This document shows positions 39,940-48,792 of a stretch of DNA of 64,000 bases, piece by piece. Within the stretch, counting starts at the first letter, position 1. Each line of letters opens with the position of its first letter. A program made the translations under genes and the position numbers. The DNA is from Flavobacteriaceae bacterium (GTDB taxonomy: Bacteria; Bacteroidota; Bacteroidia; Flavobacteriales; Flavobacteriaceae): assembly GCA_012959395.1 (NCBI GenBank), contig DUDG01000012.1:62001-126000 (forward strand). The letters run 5' to 3'. The notes under the pieces are model-generated. The model had not been told where the DNA came from and searched no databases. It saw only the letters and a list, made by a program, of their open reading frames with translations.

Positions 39940-40760
39940 TTTTTTCTATTAAATGTTATTGGAATTGTATAGGAAACTGCAACAGGATAATCATTGTTTA
40001 ATCCTGGCTCTAATGCAGGTATTTTTTTAATAACCCTTTCGGCTTCTTTTCTAAATTCTTTAGGACCAAAAGCTGTAATCTCGTAAATATTTCCGTCATT
40101 TTCAACAATAATTTCAACAAAAACTATAACCTGATCATTAGGGTTGTTTGATTTTCTAGGGTATCTCAAATATCTTTTTATATGATCATTCATTCTTTTT
40201 TTAAAATAAGGCTTAGAATCATCTGAAGAAATGTTACTTGTTCCTGGAAATAACGGAGCCCATTCTACACTGTCAATTGGAAAAACATCAACAAAATTAT
40301 CATCAGAACTTGGCAATTTGAAAGTAATAGGTATTTCAAAGGGAAATGAAGAAACCTCACCATTGACTTTACCTGGTTTCATTAAAGGAAGTTTATTTAT
40401 AATTTCAATCGAAGCTTGTTCAAAAATTTGATTGGCTTTTAACAAAGCTTCCTGTTGATCAAACTTTACTCCAACTAAAGAAGCTTTAGCAAATAATTTA
40501 TCCACCTTTCCATTAATATCAATCTCAAAAAAAACTTTTACAACCGCTTGAAGTCCTAATTCAATAGCAGCTTCAGGATATATGAAATTATTTTCTACAT
40601 GCTCAGAAATAGTTTCTTCAAAACAAATATTTTGCATAGAAATAGGCACAAGATTACATATTGGAAAAATGGGGAATTCTTCTTGAATTATTTGTGTCTC
40701 TTGACAAAAATTAACTTGGAATAAAAGAACAAATAGAATTAGAGTTATTTTTTTAATCAT
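39936..40760 (-). CDS. Secreted protein with two tandem TonB C-terminal-like domains
   Basis: Signal peptide MIKKITLILFVLLFQVNFCQ; YPEAAIELGLQAVVKVFFEIDINGKV...PGKVNGEVSSFPFEIPITFKL and YPRKSNNPNDQVIVFVEIIVENDGNIYEI...EPGLNNDYPVAVSYTIPITFNRK. Confidence 0.8.
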   Translation of the reverse strand: MIKKITLILFVLLFQVNFCQETQIIQEEFPIFPICNLVPISMQNICFEETISEHVENNFIYPEAAIELGLQAVVKVFFEIDINGKVDKLFAKASLVGVKFDQQEALLKANQIFEQASIEIINKLPLMKPGKVNGEVSSFPFEIPITFKLPSSDDNFVDVFPIDSVEWAPLFPGTSNISSDDSKPYFKKRMNDHIKRYLRYPRKSNNPNDQVIVFVEIIVENDGNIYEITAFGPKEFRKEAERVIKKIPALEPGLNNDYPVAVSYTIPITFNRKK

Positions 40761-40893
40761 AAAACGCAAGATAATAATTTATTATTTCTACTTTAAAAAC
40801 AATAATTAGATTAAAATTTGTTAAAAATTCATAATTTTAATACTTTGGCACTGATTTTGAATTAAATAATATAGAATTTAAACAACCTATACA

Positions 40894-41568
40894 ATGAAAA
40901 AATATTTACTTCTTTTTACAATTATTAGTCCATTACTTTTCATGTCATGTGAAAATGATGGAGGCGAAATGTCTGATGATGAATTAATTGAAGCAATTAT
41001 TAATGCTGAAAACAGAATTTCCGTTACAAAGAATGACCTTCCAAAATCTGCTATTGCTAGTTTAGGTTTTAAGATGCCTAATGATATTATACGTTTTGCA
41101 GATTTAGCCCCAGAATTAGGCTATGAGATTGAAATGAAAAGTTGGGACTTTTTTGATTTTGAATTAGATTATGAAAGAGATGACAATCAGTATTTTACAA
41201 CAAATGGAAGAATATTAGAATCTACTAGAGGAAACAAAGATGACTTTGGAAAAGGCAAAGATGATAAAAACAAAAAAAGAGGTCCTTGTTTTAAATTTGT
41301 TTATCCGATTTCTTACACAATGGCTGATGGTTCAGTAATTTCTGGAAATGACAGAAAAGAAATCCATACTCAAATGAAAGCATATTTTGAAAAAAATGGT
41401 AAGACTAGAGAAAATAAACCTCGTCTAAATTTACCAGTTCAAATTTTGATGCTTGACAAAGACAAAAAAGTTATTAAAAAAGATATTTCATCAGTTGAAG
41501 ATCTTAAGCTTCTTTGGCAGTACTGCAAGGGGAACAGGAATAAAGGAAACGGTGATAGAAAAGGATAA
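40894..41568 (+). CDS. Lipoprotein of unknown function with CFKFVYPISYTMADGS motif and basic C-tail
   Basis: Lipobox ISPLLFMSC; single intact ORF between two AT-rich gaps. Confidence 0.75.
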   Translation: MKKYLLLFTIISPLLFMSCENDGGEMSDDELIEAIINAENRISVTKNDLPKSAIASLGFKMPNDIIRFADLAPELGYEIEMKSWDFFDFELDYERDDNQYFTTNGRILESTRGNKDDFGKGKDDKNKKRGPCFKFVYPISYTMADGSVISGNDRKEIHTQMKAYFEKNGKTRENKPRLNLPVQILMLDKDKKVIKKDISSVEDLKLLWQYCKGNRNKGNGDRKG

Positions 41569-41590
41569 AAAAATTAAATCATAAAAGAAA

Positions 41591-41624
41591 AAATAAGCTC
41601 CAAAATTGGAGCTTATTTTTTTTT
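41591..41624. terminator. Bidirectional intrinsic terminator
   Basis: AAATAAGCTCCAAAATTGGAGCTTATTTTTTTTT: AAATAAGCTCC/GGAGCTTATTT stem, A-tract on one side and T-tract on the other. Confidence 0.85.
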
Positions 41625-41828
41625 AAATGATGTCCATAGAAAGTGAATCAGAATCAACAAAAAACTAAAAAATCCTAAAAATAGAAACAACCACCCAATT
41701 GGAATCAAAAAAAACGGTTCAATAAGAAAACCATTTTCATCTACTTCACTTCCAATTAGTCCAAATGAAAGGAAACATAAAATTCCTAACACTAGAAAAG
41801 TAATTGTTATTTTGTATTTAGTTGCCAT
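41613..41828 (-). CDS. Small two-TM membrane protein, unknown function
   Basis: 71-aa ORF with two hydrophobic helices, start overlapping the sulfatase stop. Confidence 0.6.
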   Translation of the reverse strand: MATKYKITITFLVLGILCFLSFGLIGSEVDENGFLIEPFFLIPIGWLFLFLGFFSFLLILIHFLWTSFKKK

Positions 41829-43195
41829 ATTAAATTAAATTTATTGCTTTGTTTAACTTGCTTTCCTCTTTCTTTCCATCCATTGTGATTTTCTTTAGGT
41901 AAATCTGGAACTGAATCCAATGATTTTTTTAAAAAATTATAGATTTCATTTTCTTTTTCAGATAATTTACTTAATAAAAGTGAATTTTCTTCAAATAGAT
42001 CTTCTGAATATTTGAAAAATTTACCACTCTTATATAATTTATAAGTCTTGTTCTGTGCATAAACACCTCTATCAAGTACACGTGTACCCCACATTGGATT
42101 ATAATATGTTATCAAAACATCCCTTTGCTTATAACCATCATTTAAAATGAGAGGTAAAAGACTTTTCCCATAGGAATCTGGATTTTCAATATCAAGAATA
42201 TCTTCAAATGTTGTATAAAAATCTGTAAAATCTATTAATGCATCACTCGTTCTAGAATCCTTAATATGCTTATTCCAATTCACGATCATTGGTACATTGG
42301 AAGCAAATTTAATTGAACCTCCTTTTGAACCTTTTATTTCTTTTCCATTATTTAATGTTACAACTTTTGTGTCAGTTCCATTATCACCTAAAAAAATCAA
42401 AATGGTATTTTTATCTAAATTATTTTTCTTTAAAGCATCTGTAATTTTACCAACAACCTTATCCATATATGTTACCATATCTGAAAAATATTTTGGATTA
42501 TTTCCAACATTTCTTTTATCCAAGTCATTCCAATCTTTAGAATCTGGAGTTGGGCGAAAAGGGTCATGAACTAAAGCCATTGGATAATAAACAAAGAAAG
42601 GATCATCTTTATTTTTTTCTATAAAATCAACTATAAAATCAGAGAAAATATCGGCACCATAGTCATCCATGTTAGTCTCTAATTTTTTCCCATTTTGTAC
42701 AATGTTAGGGTTTGCAAATCTATCACCTCTTTCTCTTAGCCACCATAGACAATATTCATCAAAACCAAAATGATATGGCCTATTTAAGTCCTGATTGTTT
42801 TCTAAATCATATTGAATCCCATTTAACTGCCACTTACCAACAATAGTCGTCTTATAACCATTTTCCTGAAATAAATTCCCAAATGTTTTCTGATTAGGGT
42901 TTAAATATGTAAAGTATTCATAATTAATATAGTTTGGTTTCCCAGTCATAATTTTAACTCTTGTTGGAGTACAAAGTGGCTGAGAATAAGCATTGGTAAA
43001 ATTAATACCATTTCTAGCTAGAGAATCTAAAACAGGTGTTTTATAATCATCTGTACCATTAATTCCAAGTGCTTCAAATCCAATGTCATCTGCCATTATA
43101 AGAACAACATTTGGTTTTGATGAAACTTTTATTGATTGATTATTGCTGCAACTTAAAACTAGTGTAGAAATAAAAACAAGAGATAAAATTTTCAT
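41807..43195 (-). CDS. Sulfatase (Cys-type), lipoprotein
   Basis: Lipobox STLVLSC; PNVVLIMADDIGFEALGINGTDDYKTPVLDSLARNGINFTNAYSQPLCTPTRVKIMTGK: CxPxR sulfatase signature. Confidence 0.95.
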   Translation of the reverse strand: MKILSLVFISTLVLSCSNNQSIKVSSKPNVVLIMADDIGFEALGINGTDDYKTPVLDSLARNGINFTNAYSQPLCTPTRVKIMTGKPNYINYEYFTYLNPNQKTFGNLFQENGYKTTIVGKWQLNGIQYDLENNQDLNRPYHFGFDEYCLWWLRERGDRFANPNIVQNGKKLETNMDDYGADIFSDFIVDFIEKNKDDPFFVYYPMALVHDPFRPTPDSKDWNDLDKRNVGNNPKYFSDMVTYMDKVVGKITDALKKNNLDKNTILIFLGDNGTDTKVVTLNNGKEIKGSKGGSIKFASNVPMIVNWNKHIKDSRTSDALIDFTDFYTTFEDILDIENPDSYGKSLLPLILNDGYKQRDVLITYYNPMWGTRVLDRGVYAQNKTYKLYKSGKFFKYSEDLFEENSLLLSKLSEKENEIYNFLKKSLDSVPDLPKENHNGWKERGKQVKQSNKFNLIWQLNTK

Positions 43196-43315
43196 ATTTT
43201 TAACAATTATTTCATCACAATTTATGGAACATTTTTTAAAGTCTGAAATAAATTCAATGGAAAGAATTTTTAGACTAAATCTTGTAAATAGATTTAAATA
43301 TGCTAAGCCTAAGGA

Positions 43316-43957
43316 ATGAATGAGTTCATAAATAAGGATATTTTAGATTATGTAGAGCTTAATTCACAACAAGAACCAACTTTACTAAAAGAATTAAATA
43401 AAGAAACTCACCTAAAAATTCTTAATCCTAGAATGTTATGTAGCAGTTACCAAGGAAGAGTTTTATCTATTATATCAAAAATTATAAAACCTAAAAAAGT
43501 ATTAGAAATTGGAACCTATACAGGATATTCTGCTTTATGTATTGCAGAAGGATTAGATAAAAATGGCATCATTCATACTATTGATATAAATGAAGAACTT
43601 AAAGAAATTCAAAATAAATATTTTAAGAAATCAGGGTTTGAAAATCAAATTCACCAACATATAGGAAATGCTATAGAAATCATTCCAAAAATTAACGAAT
43701 GTTTTGATTTTGTTTATTTGGATGCAGACAAAGAAAATTATGATAAATATCTTGATTTAGTTATAGATAAAATTGTTTCTGGAGGTGTACTTATTTCTGA
43801 TAATGTTCTGTGGAGCGGAAAAGTTTTAAATAATAAAAATAAAGATCTAATAACTCAAAAATTAATAGAATTTAACCAATTAGTAAAAAAAGATAAAAGA
43901 TTAGACACCATCATTTTACCAATTAGAGATGGAATATCTATTTGCAGAAAAATCTAA
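43316..43957 (+). CDS. SAM-dependent O-methyltransferase (class I)
   Basis: VLEIGTYTGYSALCIAEGL, FDFVYLDADKENYDKYLD, GGVLISDNVLWSGKV. Confidence 0.93.
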   Translation: MNEFINKDILDYVELNSQQEPTLLKELNKETHLKILNPRMLCSSYQGRVLSIISKIIKPKKVLEIGTYTGYSALCIAEGLDKNGIIHTIDINEELKEIQNKYFKKSGFENQIHQHIGNAIEIIPKINECFDFVYLDADKENYDKYLDLVIDKIVSGGVLISDNVLWSGKVLNNKNKDLITQKLIEFNQLVKKDKRLDTIILPIRDGISICRKI

Positions 43958-44217
43958 AGATTTCTTTTTATAGAACCTCCTAGATCATCCATTTTTTCTT
44001 TTACATCATCTATTTCTTTTTTAATTGATTTTGTATCAATACCTTGATTTTTAGCACTTTTTTGAATCTCACTCTTTATATCTTCTGTTGCATCTTTTAC
44101 TTGACGAATCCCTTTACCAAGTCCTCTTGAGAGTTCAGGAATTTTATCAGCTCCAAAAATAAGTAAGACCATTAAGCTAATAAAAAGAATTTCAGGTCCG
44201 CTAATAAACAAAAGCAT
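43954..44217 (-). CDS. tatA: Sec-independent protein translocase TatA/E
   Basis: SGPEILFISLMVLLIFGADKIPELSRGLGKGIRQVKDA. Confidence 0.93.
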   Translation of the reverse strand: MLLFISGPEILFISLMVLLIFGADKIPELSRGLGKGIRQVKDATEDIKSEIQKSAKNQGIDTKSIKKEIDDVKEKMDDLGGSIKRNL

Positions 44218-44285
44218 AAGTAGATATTTAATGTAAATATAAAAAAATGATCGATTATAATAATTGACTATTAAATTTTAAAATT

Positions 44286-46586
44286 CTATCCTTTAATTTT
44301 AGATTTAAATTTATCAAAATCTGAATCTTCCTGTTTTTTAGGCCAAGCATTATTAGAAATGTCAATATCCGCTGTTTCTAAATCAGGATCAAGAATAATA
44401 TTAACTATTTTTTTATTAGAAGTCACCATCTTACTAACTTCATTATCGTTTTTTCTCCAAACTTGAACAGGATATTTTATTTTTTCTTTGCTGCCATCTT
44501 CATACTCATATTCAACAATAATTGGCATAACTAAACCTCCAGGCTTATCAAAAATTATTTCATAAAAATATTTAGGAACTTTTAAACTAGATATTTCTTC
44601 TTCACTAAAATTTTCTTTTAGATAATTGTTTAATAATTTTGAATTGTCTAAAGGATTAGCTTCTTTTAAATTTTCAGTGTCATTTTCAAAATCTTCTAGA
44701 TAAACAAGTGGTCTTAGTTTGTTCATAGGAATTCCGCGTTCTTCCATAATTTTTTTCATTTCTTCACCAGGATTTGGAGATACATAATACTGTTTCACTT
44801 CTTTTATTCCTATATCTACAAAATCTGTTGTATAAAACCATCCTCTCCAAAACCAGTCTAAATCTACAGCTGAAGCATCTTCCATAGTTCTAAAAAAATC
44901 TTCAGGAGTTGGGTGCTTAAACATCCATCTTTTTGAATAAGTTTTAAAAGCATGATCAAAAAGTTCTTTTCCCATAATTGTTTCTCTAAGAATATTTAGA
45001 GCCGTTGCAGGTTTCCCATAAGCATTTGGTCCAAGACTAAAAACATTTTCAGGATTGGACATGATTGGTGCTAATGAATTTTGATCCACACTCATGTAAT
45101 TAACAATGTCTTTAGGTTCACCTCTTCTTGAAGGATATTTTTTCAAAGGAAATATAATTTCTGGTTTATCTTCACCTAATTGTTGTTCAGTTAAATATTG
45201 AACGAAAGTATTAATCCCTTCATCCATCCAAGCCCATTGACGCTCATCATTATTTACGATCATTGGGAAAAAGTTATGACCCACTTCATGAATAATAACT
45301 CCAATCATTCCATATTTAACTTGATCAGAATAAGAACCATCAATATTAGGTCTTCCAAAATTAAAACAGATCATAGGATATTCCATCCCTATTTGTTTTG
45401 CATGCACAGAAATAGCTTTATGGTATGGATAATCAAATGTAAAACTTGAATATGTTTTTAAAGTTTCTGCTACAACTATAGTTGAATAATCTTCCCATAG
45501 AGGATTACCTTCTTTAGGGTACAATGAAACAGCCATTACGTCCTTATTTCCAACCTTAACAGCCATCATGTCCCATAGAAATTTTCTAGAGCTGGCAAAA
45601 GCAAAATCTCGCACATTTTCGGCAATAAAATGCCAAGTATTTTTATCTTTAGAAAAATTCTTTTCAGCCTGCTCAGCTTCAGCTTGAGTAACAATCATAA
45701 CTGGCTTATCATAAGATTTTTTTGCCTTATTAAATCGTTTTAACATGTCTTTAGAGAAAACTTCTTTTCTATTTTGAAGCTCTCCAGTAGCATCTAATAT
45801 ATGATCAGCTGGAACAGTAATTTTAACTTCATAATTTCCAAAAGGCAAAGCAAATTCGCCACTTCCCCAGAACTGATAGTTTTGCCAGCCATCCACTTCA
45901 TTATAAACAGCCATTCTTGGAAAAAATTGAGCTATAATATAAGATCTATTTCCATCGCTTTTAAAAGATTCATAACCAGACCTCCCGTCTTGATTTACAT
46001 GATCTTGAATATTATACCACCATTTTAAAGAGAAAGAAACCTTTTCACCACTTTTTAAAACTTCAGGAAGGTCAATTCTCATCATAGTTTGATTAATAAT
46101 AAAAGTAAGAGCTTTTCCATTTACGTCCTTAACATATTCAATATTAAATCCCCCATCAAAGGGCTCATTTATAAATTTGTTTGTAAATCCAGATGGATCG
46201 TAAGCTGGACTTACTCCATCACCGTCTCTAATTAAAGATGGTGAATCCTTTTTTCTAATATTTTGATCTAATTGAACCCATAAATATTCTAAATTATCAG
46301 GAGAGTTATTAGTATATGTTATAGTTTCTCTTCCATAAATCTTTTTATTTTGATCATCAAGCTCAATATTAATATTATAATCAGCTTGTTGCTGATAGTA
46401 AGCAGGGCCTGGAGCACCAGCTGCAGTTCTAAACATATTAGGTGATGAAAATTCCTGATACATTTGTCTAAATTTATTTATATTCAAATGTCCATTTTGT
46501 CTGGAATTCTCTTTAACCTCTTGAGATATTCCCATAGATGAGAAAATCATAGAAATCATTATTAATTTAATATTTATTGCTTTCAT
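44286..46586 (-). CDS. Secreted M1-family metallopeptidase
   Basis: MIGVIIHEVGHNFFPMIVNNDERQWAWMDEGINTFVQYL (HExxH-x18-E). Confidence 0.95.
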   Translation of the reverse strand: MKAINIKLIMISMIFSSMGISQEVKENSRQNGHLNINKFRQMYQEFSSPNMFRTAAGAPGPAYYQQQADYNINIELDDQNKKIYGRETITYTNNSPDNLEYLWVQLDQNIRKKDSPSLIRDGDGVSPAYDPSGFTNKFINEPFDGGFNIEYVKDVNGKALTFIINQTMMRIDLPEVLKSGEKVSFSLKWWYNIQDHVNQDGRSGYESFKSDGNRSYIIAQFFPRMAVYNEVDGWQNYQFWGSGEFALPFGNYEVKITVPADHILDATGELQNRKEVFSKDMLKRFNKAKKSYDKPVMIVTQAEAEQAEKNFSKDKNTWHFIAENVRDFAFASSRKFLWDMMAVKVGNKDVMAVSLYPKEGNPLWEDYSTIVVAETLKTYSSFTFDYPYHKAISVHAKQIGMEYPMICFNFGRPNIDGSYSDQVKYGMIGVIIHEVGHNFFPMIVNNDERQWAWMDEGINTFVQYLTEQQLGEDKPEIIFPLKKYPSRRGEPKDIVNYMSVDQNSLAPIMSNPENVFSLGPNAYGKPATALNILRETIMGKELFDHAFKTYSKRWMFKHPTPEDFFRTMEDASAVDLDWFWRGWFYTTDFVDIGIKEVKQYYVSPNPGEEMKKIMEERGIPMNKLRPLVYLEDFENDTENLKEANPLDNSKLLNNYLKENFSEEEISSLKVPKYFYEIIFDKPGGLVMPIIVEYEYEDGSKEKIKYPVQVWRKNDNEVSKMVTSNKKIVNIILDPDLETADIDISNNAWPKKQEDSDFDKFKSKIKG

Positions 46587-46626
46587 AGGTCTATAATTAA
46601 TGGTGATTCAATTTAGTAAAATGTTA

Positions 46627-47115
46627 TCATATATCTAAAGTATAATCTGAATTATCTTTTGTCAAAATAAAGCTTTGTTTATTATTGTTTTTTTTAACAT
46701 GAATAATATTCTTTTGATCTAAGAATAACTCAAATAATATTTTATTTTCTAGTTTAATTGTATTTGAAATAGGTATTTTTTCTAATTCTAAATAACAAAC
46801 TATTAAGTCTTTTTTGTTTTCAGTCCCCAGGCATTTAGGATGGTACTTGATATTATCAAAGTAAATACTAATGTTAGTCTCTAGATACTCTCTTATCTTT
46901 GACTGAATTACTGGAGAATCTAAATCTGAGTTAGAATTATATTCGTTTGAATATTTCCTTTCCATTAAAGAAGATAGGTCATCCTTAAAAATTCTTACAG
47001 TAATTTCAACAGAATTTGATTCTGTAAAATTAAATAAACTAGTACTTACGTAATACTTGTGATTTATAAAACCACAAGTAATAAACAAAATAATTACTAT
47101 GCTAATTTTCTTCAT
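46627..47115 (-). CDS. Small secreted protein of unknown function (possibly DUF6702-like)
   Basis: MKKISIVIILFITCGFINHKYYVSTSLFNFTESNSVEITVRIFKDDLSSLM...; context next to M1 peptidase; start trimmed to the internal Met. Confidence 0.65.
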   Translation of the reverse strand: MKKISIVIILFITCGFINHKYYVSTSLFNFTESNSVEITVRIFKDDLSSLMERKYSNEYNSNSDLDSPVIQSKIREYLETNISIYFDNIKYHPKCLGTENKKDLIVCYLELEKIPISNTIKLENKILFELFLDQKNIIHVKKNNNKQSFILTKDNSDYTLDI

Positions 47116-47914
47116 TGATAGATTGATGAAATTTTTCAAATGATTCTATTACTAAACCATGATCTGAAGATCTAAAATCATTTTCAATATTACTATTTTC
47201 TATAGCTCCCAAAACAAATTCATAAACTTTTTCCTCACTTAAGTTAAATTTATTGATAAAGAAAACTACACCATAAAACTCTATTATATTGATAGCTACT
47301 GAATATTGTTTAACTAATCCTCTTTTTTTTCTTAAATTTTTATAATAACCTGATAAATGCTTATAAACAGCTTCAATATCAAGCCCACTACCAAGCGTCA
47401 GAAGAAGTAAGGATAAACCTAGACTTTTGATAGAAACTATTTTCTCTTCTCTTTTTCCCTTAAAACCAGGTATCCCTACATCATTAAAATTTATTGGATC
47501 TTTAATATTAGAACCTAACATATCCTCTAACATATTTCCACTTAAATTATGTGGCTTAACTACAACATTATCTAATCGGTTTATAAAAGGTTCGACATAG
47601 ATCTTTATCAAATCTTGATCAAAAATTTTAGGTTCAATTATTATAAAATGAGACTTAATTTGAATAGAAGATATTATTATGGTATCATTTCTTTTAACTC
47701 CTATTTCAAATAAACCATCTTGATTTGTTATAGCTTTAGCTCCACTAGTTTTATTTATAATATGGACACCGCTTATGACTAAAGAGTCATTTACGACTTC
47801 ACCTTTAAAAGTTTTGAAGTTTTGCTTTTTTTGTGAGAAAACAAGGTGACTCCCAACAAAAAGAAAACACAAAATTATATTAGCCCCTTTTAAGTATTTT
47901 TTTAAATCTTTCAC
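47102..47914 (-). CDS. Carboxypeptidase-regulatory-like domain protein, barrel-less (paralogue 2)
   Basis: GEVVNDSLVISGVHIINKTSGAKAITNQDGLFEIGVKRNDTIIISSIQI...RLDNVVVKPHNLSGN. Confidence 0.82.
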   Translation of the reverse strand: MKDLKKYLKGANIILCFLFVGSHLVFSQKKQNFKTFKGEVVNDSLVISGVHIINKTSGAKAITNQDGLFEIGVKRNDTIIISSIQIKSHFIIIEPKIFDQDLIKIYVEPFINRLDNVVVKPHNLSGNMLEDMLGSNIKDPINFNDVGIPGFKGKREEKIVSIKSLGLSLLLLTLGSGLDIEAVYKHLSGYYKNLRKKRGLVKQYSVAINIIEFYGVVFFINKFNLSEEKVYEFVLGAIENSNIENDFRSSDHGLVIESFEKFHQSINEEN

Positions 47915-48623
47915 TCTGCTTAACTAAAAAATCAATTAATTGAAATTCATTGCTTTTCTTAAACAGAAACTTTGACGGAAATTTTTCGTCACAAAACAAC
48001 AAAAATTCTGAAATATTATTTTTGGGTATTCCTAGACTATTAACAAAAAAAGAGTCATCATAGACTTCCCTAAGTAAATTACTTGGTTTATAACTTACAT
48101 TACTAGTGTCTTCTGATGTTTTATTATTAGGCTTTGCTATGGCTTTATATAAACTAATGAAATTCAGTCCATTTGTGAGTCTACCTGCTTTTAAAATTTG
48201 ATTTTCAATTCTAGTTGATTTATCAAAAGTATAGTCAATTCTCTTAAATTCTTCTTCCTTCAAATCAAGAAACTTTTCTATATTTTCTGGTCCAACAACT
48301 ACTTCATCCAATTGAGTGATCTTTTCGTTTACGTCAATCACAATTCTACTTTTTTGTAAAATTTCTTTTGTAATTACTAAAGATCTAATCTGGTATTGAA
48401 CAGAGGAAAAAATCAAACGATCATTTAGTTTTACTTGCATTTCAAATTCACCATCTTCGTTAGTGATTGTTGCTTTCTGAGACGTATTATTAATTACATT
48501 AGCAGAAATAACATTACTATTTCTATATAAAACTTTTCCTCTTATCCAAGTTCTATAATCAGATTGTGCAAAAGAAAAATTACAAATAAAAAAAAAGATT
48601 ATAAAATTTAGTATGTATTTCAT
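47880..48623 (-). CDS. Carboxypeptidase-regulatory-like domain protein, barrel-less (paralogue 1)
   Basis: MKYILNFIIFFFICNFSFAQ signal; GKVLYRNSNVISANVINNTSQKATITNEDGEFEMQVKLNDRLIFSSVQY...QLDEVVVGPENI; start moved in from the track ORF, which runs through tRNA-Gly. Confidence 0.85.
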   Translation of the reverse strand: MKYILNFIIFFFICNFSFAQSDYRTWIRGKVLYRNSNVISANVINNTSQKATITNEDGEFEMQVKLNDRLIFSSVQYQIRSLVITKEILQKSRIVIDVNEKITQLDEVVVGPENIEKFLDLKEEEFKRIDYTFDKSTRIENQILKAGRLTNGLNFISLYKAIAKPNNKTSEDTSNVSYKPSNLLREVYDDSFFVNSLGIPKNNISEFLLFCDEKFPSKFLFKKSNEFQLIDFLVKQSERFKKILKRG

Positions 48624-48641
48624 TAATTTAAAAAAAGTAGA

Positions 48642-48713
48642 GCGGGAGACCGGGTTCGAACCGGCGACCATCAGCTTGGAAGGCTGACGCTCTACCAACT
48701 GAGCTACTCCCGC
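48642..48713 (-). tRNA. tRNA-Gly (anticodon TCC)
   Basis: Reverse complement GCGGGAGTAGCTCAGTTGGTAGAGCGTCAGCCTTCCAAGCTGATGGTCGCCGGTTCGAACCCGGTCTCCCGC folds as a cloverleaf. Confidence 0.97.
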
Positions 48714-48792
48714 AATGATACAAATATAATATTAATGAATTATTATAAGTTCTTTACTTTAACTAAAAATTATATTATTAATTTTATATTCT

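Noticed and set aside
40231-46028. ORFs 40231..40431, 42297..42569, 45198..45449, 45801..46028 (+)
   Set aside because: Antisense shadows of the TonB-like protein, sulfatase and M1 peptidase.
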